Below are positions 31,761-40,239 of a stretch of DNA of 64,000 nt, in pieces. The position numbers were made by a program, and so were the translations under genes. Origin of the DNA: Prorocentrum cordatum. Lineage: Eukaryota; Sar; Dinophyceae; Prorocentrales; Prorocentraceae. The notes under the pieces were generated by a model. That model had not been told where the DNA came from, did not search any database, and saw only the letters and a list, made by a program, of their open reading frames with translations. Positions within the stretch are counted from its first letter, which is position 1. The number at the start of each line of letters is the position of its first letter. The stretch lies in NCBI GenBank assembly GCA_963575745.1, contig CAUYUJ010020267.1:53501-117500 (forward strand), in the 5' to 3' direction.

Positions 31761-32399
31761 CCCGATATGACCGCGAAAAATCACGAGCTGCTCGCAATTC
31801 CCAAATCTGCACCGCATTGCGATCGACGCAGCGCTGGAAGTGCTTGATGAGGCCCACCGACTCGGGCGGGAGAAGCAAGCAAGCTTGCGTCCTTCGCGAC
31901 GGCTCCCGGGCGGCAGGTCTTGAGCCTCGCGAGGGCTCGATCCTCATCCAGGTCTCGAGGCGGCCGCCCATGCCCCCTGACGCGCAGAGCAACGTGGTCG
32001 ATTATATCGCATGGCGTGGGCGTGGTCGGATGCCTCCAAGATCTCCTCGTACTTGAGACGCTCGAGACAGACGTAGTTGCGGCAACGGTCTGGTTAAGAA
32101 ACCTAGCCGCTTCACAGTCTCGCCGATGCCGAGACTTCGCAGGCCGACGCTGTCGCACGTTCTGAGGGGCGCCAAGAGATGAAGCCAATGGAGTAAAAGG
32201 AGCCGGCAACAGGAGGTTCTCACCGTGCCGACGCTGGTCATGCCGGCGACGCCTGACAGCTGCGACTCCACGGTCGCTTGGCGGCGGGGGCGGCCAAACT
32301 GCGCGGCCGCGCCAGCCAAAACCGAGCCGACCCCAGGGGTCAGCTCTTCCCTTCGGACCGGTCGCCAGGTCAGCCTCCCTTCGTGGCTGTCGGTGGTTT

Positions 32400-33866
32400 C
32401 CTGGTCTTCTCGCCGTCCTCGGGGCCCCTGCCCCCCTTCGCACGTCTGTCCTCCTGGTGCCGCTCCTCGCGCAGCCAGCGGGCTTACTTGAGCGCCTGCG
32501 CCCGCTCGCCCTGCCGTTCGTGCGCCCAGCCACGGAAGCTCCTGCTGGCAGCTGCGCCGTCTCGGTCGTGGGCCCACCCATGACCAAGTCGAGCCCTCCG
32601 TAATCCGGATGCCCCAGATTCTTCTTCGACAGCCATCTCCATTTGAACCTGGCGACGCACAAGAAGCAAGCAAAGTTGGGGAGATTGAGCTGGTCCACCT
32701 GGTATGCCAGCCGCAATACCTCCGTTGTTGCGATGCTCGTGCAGGGTAGCTGCGCCGTCTCCCACACCACTCTCCTGCCTCCACTCGCTCTCGCACACCA
32801 CCATCGAACCAAGACCATCCAAGATCGACTCCAAATACTGTCGCGCCGCGCGGGGTGGTGGGAAAAAAAGCTAGTCATCGAACTCCTCCTCCGCATATAG
32901 CGCGACAGCGCCGTGCAACGGTAGGTTACGCTCCCCCTGCTTGCCGTGGACCCCAGGAGCTCGAGAGTCACCCTCAGCCTTCCCGCGATGTTTTTTTCCA
33001 CTCCTCGGCCTGGGCGGTGGCAACCTTCTCGACGAACCTGACCTTGCCGAGCCAGTCCACGACCCTGAGCGAACCCAAACTCTTGAAGCGGCCACCGTCA
33101 TCAAGGCTCGATGGGGACATCCTGCCCGAACCGATCGTCGACGACAGCATGCAACAACCACTTGACATCCTCGGCGTCCTCGACCTCAACGTCGACAAGG
33201 ATCGCGACCTGCACGCGCGCCTCGCGCACGTGCCCGTCCAGGTCGCCAGCGCCCAGCGCGTCGCCTTCGAAGACGTAGGACCGAGCCGCAATGTCCGCCG
33301 GGAAGGCACTGCGCCGTCCCAGCACTCGGTGTCGCTGGGCGTTGAGATCGTGGATCTGCATCCCGGATTCTGGAGTCAGGCACGCCCAGCGGCCACCAGG
33401 AATACAGCATCATCTGGATAGTGAACCAGCACTTGAGGCAGCCCGGCATCGAGCGACGGCCTCCTTCATAAGCCCAGGGGTAGTGGGCCCCTGAGCGGCA
33501 GTCCCCTGTGGAATCGCGATAGCCTGCCGTCCTCCCCCGCTCGATGCAGTCGGCCGTCGCGGGCAGCCCGCCTGGCCTACGCCGTGCGCCGTAGCCGACG
33601 ACGAGATCGCAGCCGACTCCGCAGAGCGCGGAGAGGAGCGCCACCACGGCGCCGGAGAAAGCAGGCTCCCACGACGGGCAGGTGCACTCGCAAGATGCGG
33701 CTGGGCACGTCGGGCCCGCAGCAAAGGTGAGGCTCGGGCACGGAGGACACGCAGTGGCCAGCGAGGCCGCGCTCCAATGCAGCCCCGGAATGTTGAGATC
33801 GCGGGCGGCCCCGAGCAAGGCGGGGGGGGATCGGCCCAGCCTGTCATGAAGAGCTTGAGCACACAA
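32400..33866 (-). pseudogene. ORF1 of the retroelement: Cys-rich membrane segment and conserved domain
   Basis: The 33,866-33,186 frame has a Cys/Pro cluster (ACPPCP...GPTCP...CECTCPSW, residues about 40-66). It is followed at once by a hydrophobic segment (AFSGAVVALLSALCGVGCDL, residues 69-88) long enough to cross a membrane. Further on, in other frames, come RSYVFEGDALGAGDLDGHVR (about 33,275), VKWLLHAVVDDRFGQDV (about 33,160), WLGKVRFVEKVATAQAEEW (about 33,045), ESILDGLGSMVVCESEWRQE (32,830) and LRLAYQVDQLNLPNF (about 32,715). The last two recall the conserved 'ILD...W..Q' and 'DQLNL' blocks of this family, which precede a Lys/Arg/Glu-rich linker and then RT. A membrane segment in a retroelement ORF1 is unusual. 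Function unknown. Confidence 0.55.
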
Positions 33867-33949
33867 GCCAGCAGAACAGCAGACGTCGGGTGATGGAGGA
33901 AAAGCAACAATATTTCACCTTCCCCTGAGGTGTTCCAAGGTTGTTTAGC

Positions 33950-34600
33950 GTTTTCGCATGTTTGGACCCGCGGGGCGCCACGACGTTCCAATCAGCCTTC
34001 AAGATGGCCCCCCCGCACGGCCCAAGAGACATCCAAAAAGGCCCAAAAGCACCCCAAGATGCCCCAAAGAAGCCCACAAGACGGCACAATATGCCCTCAA
34101 GATGGACCAGGACAACCCAAAGAAAGTCCCAAGGCGGACCCAAGAGGTCCCCAAGACGGCCTCCAAGGGTGCCAGTCGGCCAGGGCGACCCAAGACGCTC
34201 CCAACAGGCCCCAAACAGACCCCCAAGATGCCCAACGAGGCCCCCGAGAAGCCCCCAAGAAGCCTCCAAGAAGCCCCCCAAAAGGCTCCCCTCACCGACT
34301 AGGCTGTACGTGCTCTGGACGGGCACTCCGCGAAGCGAGAGGAATCCACGTCTGGAGTGCAGCGAAGCGTCAAGAACCTCCCCAAACCTTCCCAAACCCA
34401 TCGAAGATCAATGGATTGTGCCTCTTGAGGCCCTCTTGGAAGCCTCTTGGAGGCCTCTGGAGGCGCCTTGGAGGCCTCTTGGACCGCCCTGGAGGCCTCT
34501 TGGGCCGTCTTGTAGGCATCACGGGCGAAGTTGGAGGCATCTTGATCCCTCTGGAGCTGTCTTGAAGGCCATCTTCGAACTTCCCAAAATTTCCGACTAA
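33950..34600. repeat. Degenerate CCCAAGA / CTTGGAGGCCT repeat block
   Basis: Words of the type GGCCCCAAGANGCCC on the plus strand (33,990-34,295) switch to the complementary style CTCTTGGAGGCCTCTTGG (34,420-34,560). The block therefore has two arms of opposite orientation flanking a 73-bp CTGTACGTG element at 34,306-34,378. The vocabulary is the same as in the 386-bp array and at 52.9-53.4 kb. Predicted proteins here are artefacts. Confidence 0.7.
34306..34378. repeat. CTGCACGTG/GCGAAGCGTC short dispersed element, copy
   Basis: CTGTACGTGCTCTGGACGGG, CACTCCGCGAAGCGAGAGGA, ATCCACGTCTGGAGTGCAGC and GAAGCGTC in one run. Same order as 24,709-24,790. It sits at the point where the surrounding degenerate repeat flips orientation. 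Confidence 0.65.
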
Positions 34601-34768
34601 CAGATCGCACGCTACGCGCGCTTTCCGTCATCTGGGGCCGCCGAGGCCCACCCCCTCACACTCCCCCCTTGCCAATTCTCCCAACTAACGGATTGCGACG
34701 CTGCGCGCGCTTTCCGTCATGCAAGCCCGAGAACATGAGTCGGGACGCGCACCCCGCGGAGCAAGATA
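34597..34768. repeat. Direct repeat ending CGCGCGCTTTCCGTCAT plus element fragment
   Basis: ACTAACAGATCGCACGCTAC + GCGCGCTTTCCGTCAT (34,597-34,632) is repeated with few changes at 34,684-34,720. It is followed by a partial copy of the short dispersed element (GGGACGCGCACCCCGCGGAG, 34,742). 34,769-35,660 holds nothing recognised. Confidence 0.6.
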
Positions 34769-35659
34769 AACATCCCTCTCGCACAACTTCGAAAAAAGGG
34801 AAAACACTGCTGGCACGGGCGGCGTTCATGGGCCCATGGTTCGTGCGTTGGCAGAACTGGGTTTAGTGGAACCTGGTTTGGTGATGTGTACTGGGGGACG
34901 CCCCCCCCCCGCCCCGTTCCACTCACCGGAACTGCCGTCACTGACTACGGCAGACCTGGTCTAGTGGCTCTGGCAACGGGGCCCTGCCATTGACCGGGTC
35001 CCCTCCCCTGGGGTCCTGGCTATACCCGGATGGCCGCGGAACGCAAACCGGGAGCCCTGCCCCTCGGCAGGGCCGGCGCCAGCGGACGGAGCGCGAGGCG
35101 CCCCGTTGCGCGACCGGGCGTGCGCGAGCGGGCGGCACCACGTCAAGGCACAACGACACCGCGATCGGGGCAGCGCGTCGCGCCAGGCGCGGCGGCGCAG
35201 CTGCGCCGCAGCGCTGCATCGGAGGGGACACCACGCTGCGCGACGTCGACGTCGGTCAGAATGGCTCTCGCAGGGCGCTCCCGCGAAACGTTTGGGACGG
35301 GAGCATCGCTCTGTGGGCGGTGTCGCAACCGACGGGACCTCGCTCCGCGACTGGCGGCGTCTCGCCACACGACGCCCACTTGTACGGAAAAGGGGAGATC
35401 GAGGGGGCGGGTCAAGCGGGCCCCTTCGAAACCTTATCCGCAACGACTAAGGACTCGTCGCGGCCTGTGCAGTGGCGGTGGCGAATTGCGAAATGGAAAA
35501 CGGCCGCGCAGGGAGGAACAGAGAGGGAGCCCCGCTCAACCAGTTAATGTATTGCAGGGCAGCGCAAGCTGCCTCAAATTCGCGCGGGATCGTGCGTAGT
35601 GGGCTGCGCAGAGACGAGGAGCAGGTCAAGCCCCCTTCTCAATCGTCAAAGACGGAAGC

Positions 35660-35995
35660 ATCGCCCTGGCGCAGGTGGGGCCCTCTAGGAAGTGTCTGGC
35701 ATGGCGGCGCGAGCTGGGGGCGCTTGAGGATGCTTGAAGGGCGCCAGAGGGTCCCAGGGAGCCCTCGGCCGCGCCAAGGACCACCTTGAAGTACGCACCA
35801 GACGCTCCCAGGATCGCCTGGGCGCGCGTTAGGGCGCCTGGGGAGCGAGCGGGGGGTGGGCATGCGGAGCGCCTGGGGGGAACCTGCGCACATGGGAGCG
35901 CCTGGAAGCTCCTGGAAGCGCCGAGTGGATGGTGCCTGGGAGCGCCTCGGGAGCACCTTGGAGCGCCTGGACATTCCAAGGGAACGCCTGGCATC
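35660..35995. repeat. Degenerate GGGAGCGCCTGG minisatellite
   Basis: Repeated GGAGCGCCTGGG / GAGCACCTTGGAGCGCC words, most regular at 35,860-35,980. 35,996-36,660 holds nothing recognised apart from a short CGTCGTC stretch at 36,195-36,260. Confidence 0.6.
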
Positions 35996-36660
35996 TGACC
36001 GGGAGCTCCGAGGGCCCAAATTCTGAGGGGTCCTTCTGAGGGCCGCTGGGGGGTGTGTTTACTGAACTCACCTTTGCTACGCGCAGGGGCGAAGGAGGCG
36101 CAACCACCGCCTGTATGTCCTTAGGAGACGGCCAGCAAACCCTCGCCCGTCCCGCAGTCCGGCTGGCGCTCCGCTGAAGGCTCTCACCGACTCGCTCGTC
36201 GTCGTCATCGTGTCGTAGCGACCATCGTCGTAGACGTCGTCACCTCGTCGCCGGTGTCGTCGAGCGAGGATCGAAGCTCGAGGTTCCAAATGTTCGAGAA
36301 ATGATGATATTTCCGAGGACTCTAGGGGCCTCTGGTCCAACCTGATTTGGGCAACATGTGCCCCTGGACTCTACACGAACCTAGCCTGGTCAGCTTTTCG
36401 ATATCTGGCGAGAACCTTCAGAAACAACGTCGTCATCGTCGTCGTGGAGTCGTTGAGTGGAATGAGTCCCCCGCCTGGCTCCGAGCAGCACTTGGACGCG
36501 GAGCAGTCGAAATCGGCTCTGGCGCACGTCATGGGCACCTGCGGGGTTGGCAGGTGCTGCGAGCTGTCGGGCGACTCGGACCTCGCATGTAGAGAACACC
36601 CATGGTTGCCTTCTGTATTTCTGCGGGTTCCGCGCGTGGCTTCTCCAGCACTACTACCAC

Positions 36661-36702
36661 CTCTCTCCTCCTCCTCCTCCTCCTCCTCCTCCTCCTCCTG
36701 CT

Positions 36703-36738
<36 letters not shown>

Positions 36739-36912
36739 CCTGCTCCTGCTCCTTTTCCTCCTCCTCCTCCTCCTCCTCCTCCTCCTCCTCCTCCTCCTCC
36801 TCCTCCTCCTCCTCGGCATCCTACTCATTCCTCAGGCCTACGTCTTCTCCGCTTCCGCTGTTCCTCCTTCTCCTCCTCCTCCTCCTCCTCCTCCTCCTCC
36901 TCCTCCTCCACC
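36661..36912. repeat. TCC/TGCTCC microsatellite
   Basis: CTCCTCCTCC with a GCTCCTGCTCCTGCTCC sub-block (36,700-36,752), then pure TCC to 36,815 and again 36,869-36,910. The opposite strand reads poly-Glu/Arg/Gly. It forms the left genomic flank of the retroposed gene. Confidence 0.9.
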
Positions 36913-37100
36913 TTCTCATCCCTCCAACAACTCTCCTCCCCACCATCTCTTCAACATCGGGGGCGTCCAGAAGGAGGGGTCCGAGAGGGGGTGGCTCAAA
37001 TCATGGCCAGCGGCACGTGCGCGTCTCAAGGGGGGCCAGGGGACGTACTGAAGTGGCCCCCCGCCACGATAGCGCCCCCCCAGTCATCACCCCACTCCTG

Positions 37101-37117
37101 GCCGCTCCCGACAACAC
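37101..37117. other. Target-site duplication, left copy
   Basis: GCCGCTCCCGACAACAC, identical to 39,661-39,677, directly adjacent to the poly(A) tail remnant of the retrocopy. Confidence 0.9.
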
Positions 37118-37333
37118 TTTTTTTTTATACCAGCGCAGACGGAGCCCTGTGGCGCGACACGACAGACGAGCGACGGACGACAGACGAACGAAAAAGAGGC
37201 GGCGCAGAAGAAGGGGGGGAGGGAGGGGAAGAGGGGGAGGGCAGGCAGGGGGCGCCCGCGCCGGCGCAGCCCCGCACTCACCCGAGGGCGCCGCGGCGGC
37301 ACCGCCGCGGCTGCGGCCGGCGAGCAACCACGC

Positions 37334-39502
37334 CTACCTCCGCCTGGCAGCGGCGGAGATGCCGGCAGCCATCTGGCCCATCAGCTCGGCGAGGGCTGGG
37401 CCAGAGAGCTGGCGCAGCGCGACGTCCAGTCGGCGCTGCAATTGCCGCCGCTTCCCCCCCGTGGGGGCCCGCAGCAACGCCGCCAGCTCCTCCTCGGCCG
37501 GCCGTCCGCCCGCCCGGACCAGCGCGCTCACCAACGCCATGTGGTGAACACGAGCCGCCGCCTCCGCGGCCTCCGCACCGCCCGGCACGTCCTCCACCGG
37601 GCCTGGCCCGGGAGGGGGGGCGGGCGGCTCCGCAGCATCGGCCAGCCCCAGCGGGGAGCCGGCCGCCTCGACCTCCACCGGGCCTGGCCCGGGAGGGAGG
37701 GGCGCATCCAGGCCGAGGGGGCGCGCGAGGGCTGGCCCAGCCTCCGGCGCCTCCATCGGGCTGCGCGGCACCTCGACCAGATCGGCGGCTCTGGGAGGGC
37801 AGGTCGGCTCGACCTCTTCTGGCCGAGCCGGTGGGGGAGGCGTCGCGGGGGCAGGGGCCCACCCGCTCCACCGCTGCAGGCAGAGCCGCGCAAGCGCCAC
37901 CTCGTACCCAGCCGCGGCCCTGGCCCCAGCAAGATGTTCCTCGGCTGGCGCCTTCGCAGCCGCCGCGCCCACGCCAGGGGGCGGTCCGACCAAGGCACCA
38001 AGCTCGGCCCCCCCGCGGAGGGCAGAGCAGAGCCGCGCCAGCGTCTCCTCGATGCTGGCCGTGACGCCGGCCTCATGCCCGGGAGGAGCCACCTCCACCG
38101 GAGCCGCATGCCCGGGAGGAGCCACCTCCACCGGAGCGACCTCGACCTCGACCGGGCAAGCGGGCCCAGGAGGGAGGGAGGGATCGACGGAACCGAGGGC
38201 GTCGTCGATGCTGGCCGTGACGCCGGCCGCATGCCCGGGAGGAGCCACCTCCACCAGAGCATCCTCGACCTCGACCGGGCCAGCGGGCCCAGGAGGGAGG
38301 GAAAGACCGACTGAGCCGGGGGCGTTGTCGGTGTTGGCCGTGACGCCGGCCTCCTGCCCGGGAGGAGCCACCTCCACCGGAGCAACCTCGACCTCGACCG
38401 GGCCGACGGGCCCAGGAGGGAGGGAGGGAACGACAGCAGAGCCGAGGGCGTTGTACTCGCCCTCGATGTCGAACTCGCCCTCGTCCATGGGGCAGGCCGC
38501 GCCGCCACCCTGCCACGGGCGAGGGCTGCCTTTGCAGCACTGGCGGCTCGGGGCCTGCGTCGGCTGCTGCCGAGGGGGCGTGGCCACTACGACCGCGCGG
38601 CGCGCTGCCGGCTGCGCCGCGTCATCCGCGTCGCCGTCGTCGACGTCGGCCCACCGCATACGGGGGCTGCCCGAGCCAAGCCACGACGTGCCAGGGCCAC
38701 CCGACTCCGAGCCGGACCGGCTCGCATCCGCCGGCTCCTTCAGGGAGCCCACCGGAGCAGGATGCCCTCGGGGACTGCCTCGGCCTTGTATCCCCGAAGT
38801 CCGGCGACCCGCAGGGCCGCCGCGACCAGCTCCGCCCGCTTGCGGCCGCTCCCGCTGCCGCCGCCCCCGCCGTCGCCGGGGGCCCCGGCTACCGGAGCCT
38901 GGCTCGAAGCCGACGGCGACTCCTCCTTCAGGGGGGGGGTGACTGCGAGCGCAGGTGGAGCCGCAGCGCCTGGGGCGTCGTCCGCGTCCGACGTCGGAGT
39001 GTAGTAGCTGTACTCCACGTCCGCCTCCGCACCTGCCTCCGCCTCCTCCATCCCAGCTCGCTGAGGAAGCGACGCTGGCACCTCGGGGGAGCGGAGACCC
39101 TGGCTGCTGGCCCGCCCCCGCGCCGTGCGCGGCGGCGTCGTGGGCACCCGCCTCGCTGGCGCCGCCAGCGCTGGGCCCCCTGGGGGCGAGCGGCTGTGCC
39201 TCGAGCTTCGAGGCCCCGAGCGACGGCGCCCCTCCGAAGGGGAGCCAGCCCGGCCACGGAGGCTCCGCGAACGCCGCAGGCGGCCATGCGCTGCCCCCGA
39301 CGCCTGCTGCGCTCGGCGCTGCCGCCGACGCTCCGCCTTCTGCGGCCGCAGGCTCTGGCGCTGGCGGCCCCGACCGCACGGCCCAGCACCCGGGTGCTGG
39401 CTCCACGGCGGCCTTGGGCGGCTCCGGGACCGGCACCGCGAGCCATCCCCAGCACCACCCCGGGGGGAGTGGTGGCAGCGCTCCGGGGCCTGGCCACGCC
39501 AT
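37334..39502 (-). CDS. Retrocopied gene, main frame: Ala/Pro/Glu-rich protein of unknown function
   Basis: The 722-codon frame ends at a TGA (37,336-37,334). It is followed by about 207 nt of 3' UTR and the A tail. Roughly residues 250-722 look genuinely coding. They include an acidic stretch (MRWADVDDGDADDAAQ, MDEGEFDIEGEYNAL), then repeats of SLPPGPxGPVEVEVAPVEVA / PPGHAAGVTASIDDAL of exactly 41 residues (123 bp; markers at 38,114, 38,237 and 38,360) plus an 11-residue (33-bp) partial repeat. A helical C-terminal part follows (LVSALVRAGGRPAEEELAAL, KRRQLQRRLDVALRQLSG). Repeat periods divisible by three support selection on this frame. The first 250 codons are Ala/Pro-rich and may or may not be the true frame, because another frame looks coding there. 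No family is recognised. Confidence 0.6.
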   Translation of the reverse strand: MAWPGPGALPPLPPGWCWGWLAVPVPEPPKAAVEPAPGCWAVRSGPPAPEPAAAEGGASAAAPSAAGVGGSAWPPAAFAEPPWPGWLPFGGAPSLGASKLEAQPLAPRGPSAGGASEAGAHDAAAHGAGAGQQPGSPLPRGASVASSASWDGGGGGRCGGGRGVQLLHSDVGRGRRPRRCGSTCARSHPPPEGGVAVGFEPGSGSRGPRRRRGRRQRERPQAGGAGRGGPAGRRTSGIQGRGSPRGHPAPVGSLKEPADASRSGSESGGPGTSWLGSGSPRMRWADVDDGDADDAAQPAARRAVVVATPPRQQPTQAPSRQCCKGSPRPWQGGGAACPMDEGEFDIEGEYNALGSAVVPSLPPGPVGPVEVEVAPVEVAPPGQEAGVTANTDNAPGSVGLSLPPGPAGPVEVEDALVEVAPPGHAAGVTASIDDALGSVDPSLPPGPACPVEVEVAPVEVAPPGHAAPVEVAPPGHEAGVTASIEETLARLCSALRGGAELGALVGPPPGVGAAAAKAPAEEHLAGARAAAGYEVALARLCLQRWSGWAPAPATPPPPARPEEVEPTCPPRAADLVEVPRSPMEAPEAGPALARPLGLDAPLPPGPGPVEVEAAGSPLGLADAAEPPAPPPGPGPVEDVPGGAEAAEAAARVHHMALVSALVRAGGRPAEEELAALLRAPTGGKRRQLQRRLDVALRQLSGPALAELMGQMAAGISAAARRR

Positions 39503-39546
39503 CCCCCCTGCCCGCCGCGCCCCTGCTGGGCACGCCGCTTCCCCAT
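38740..39546 (-). CDS. Retrocopied gene, first AUG frame: 268-codon ORF overlapping the main frame
   Basis: The first AUG after the spliced leader is at 39,546 (MGKRRAQQGRGG). Its frame stays open to a TGA at 38,742-38,740. From about 39,060 to 38,745 this frame looks clearly coding (EAEAGAEADVEYSYYTPTSD, PPLKEESPSASSQAP, RKRAELVAAALRVAGLRGYK, AVPEGILLRWAP). The main frame takes over immediately after the stop with VGSLKEPADASRSGSESGG. The simplest reading is that one protein runs through both frames and that this copy carries one or two indels (a retropseudogene), or that the assembly has indel errors near homopolymers such as the G9 run at 38,931-38,939. Two genuinely overlapping ORFs are the less likely alternative. 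Confidence 0.5.
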   Translation of the reverse strand: MGKRRAQQGRGGQGGWRGQAPERCHHSPRGGAGDGSRCRSRSRPRPPWSQHPGAGPCGRGRQRQSLRPQKAERRRQRRAQQASGAAHGRLRRSRSLRGRAGSPSEGRRRSGPRSSRHSRSPPGGPALAAPARRVPTTPPRTARGRASSQGLRSPEVPASLPQRAGMEEAEAGAEADVEYSYYTPTSDADDAPGAAAPPALAVTPPLKEESPSASSQAPVAGAPGDGGGGGSGSGRKRAELVAAALRVAGLRGYKAEAVPEGILLRWAP

Positions 39547-39611
39547 GAAGCGCCGGGCGCGCCGCGGCCGGCGGGCGCGCCGCGCGCGCCGCTCAAGCCA
39601 CCTCAAGCCAC

Positions 39612-39662
39612 CTTGAGCCAGATGGCTTGAGCCAAAATGGCTTGAGCCAAAATGGCTACGGC
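39612..39662 (-). other. Dinoflagellate spliced leader plus two relic leaders
   Basis: On the minus strand, 39,662-39,641 reads G-CCGTAGCCATTTTGG-CTCAAG, an exact match to the 22-nt dinoflagellate leader with G at its variable first base. It is followed by CCATTTTGGCTCAAG (39,640-39,626), a leader lacking its first 7 nt, and then CCATCTGGCTCAAG (39,625-39,612), an older, mutated one. Tandem truncated leaders arise when an already trans-spliced mRNA is retroposed, transcribed and trans-spliced again. A further weak echo, GTGGCTTGAG twice, follows at 39,611-39,592. Confidence 0.95.
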
Positions 39663-39677
39663 CGCTCCCGACAACAC
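39661..39677. other. Target-site duplication, right copy
   Basis: GCCGCTCCCGACAACAC, identical to 37,101-37,117. The first one or two bases are shared with the 5' end of the spliced leader, so the exact junction is ambiguous by that much. Confidence 0.9.
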
Positions 39678-39699
39678 ACAACCCTCCTCCCATTCTCCT

Positions 39700-40030
39700 C
39701 GCTCTCTTCCTCCTGGTGTTCCTCCTCCTCCTTCCTGTGACAATCGCCTTCTTTACCGACGCCTTGGGCCCCCCGTCTGAGTGCCTTCTCCACATACCTC
39801 CTTTCGGTCCTCCTCCTCCTCCTCCTCCTCCTCCTCCTCCTCCTCCTCCTCCTCCTCCTCCTTCTCATCATCCCTCCAGCAGTCCTCCCCCTCATCATCC
39901 CTCCAGCAACCCTTCTTCTCACCACCCCTCTGGCAACCCTCCTCACCATCATCCCTCCAACGAGCCTTCTCCCCAACATCCTCCAACAACCCTTCCCCTC
40001 ATCATCCCTCCAGCGACCCTCCTCGCTTCT
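39700..40030. repeat. TCC microsatellite and CATCATCCCTCCAGCAAC minisatellite
   Basis: TCC tract 39,808-39,862, then about six degenerate units of 24-27 bp with core CATCATCCCTCCAGCAACCC (39,866-40,020). It is the right flank of the retrocopy. The sequence is continuous in style with 36.66-36.95 kb, as expected if the retrocopy split one CT-rich region. Confidence 0.75.
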
Positions 40031-40239
40031 TCTACTGCTCACACCTCCCTCCTACGTGGTCCCTCCAGACCCTGCGAGAGCCGCGGAGGGTTGCGCGCTG
40101 CGGCGCGCCCATCTCGGCGCGCTGGCGACGCGCACCTTGGCCTGGCGGTGCAACGCCACTGCTGCGGCTCAGCGGCGGGCTGCCGAGGGGAGGCGGGCGC
40201 AGGGCAGGGCAGTAAGGAGGCGGGAGCGAGAGGGGTGAG

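Larger units (their letters stand above)
29940..33866 (-). mobile_element. Decayed retroelement: Cys-rich/TM ORF1, RT and RNase H
   Basis: On the minus strand the order is a Cys-rich plus transmembrane segment (33,750-33,590), ORF1 middle (33,360-32,590), an RT finger/palm start (31,751-31,416), an RT-RNase H connection (30,935-30,690), and RNase H (30,700-29,950). Many frameshifts separate them. A run of 25 C (31,127-31,151) sits where RT motifs B and C should be. The combination resembles a large family of dinoflagellate pol-like proteins whose N terminus carries repeated CP pairs and a membrane helix. Whether it once carried its own recombinase is unclear; the YR element follows it by 1.3 kb on the same strand. 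Confidence 0.62.
37100..39677 (-). mobile_element. Retroposed spliced-leader mRNA with target-site duplications
   Basis: The 17-bp word GCCGCTCCCGACAACAC occurs at 37,101-37,117 and at 39,661-39,677; with one more G on the left the match is 18 bp (37,100 and 39,660). Just inside the left copy is T9 (37,118-37,126), a poly(A) tail on the minus strand. Just inside the right copy is the complete 22-nt dinoflagellate spliced leader on the minus strand (39,662-39,641; its terminal bases overlap the duplication by 1-2 nt). The insert is therefore a full-length, 5'-capped-end cDNA of about 2.54 kb placed by target-primed reverse transcription, in reverse orientation. The outer flanks (CT-rich) join smoothly if one duplication and the insert are removed. 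Confidence 0.93.

Noticed and set aside
36444-38064. 367-codon and 505-codon plus-strand ORFs
   Set aside because: They start in a TCC microsatellite and run antisense through the retroposed gene. The minus strand carries the leader, poly(A) and in-frame repeats.
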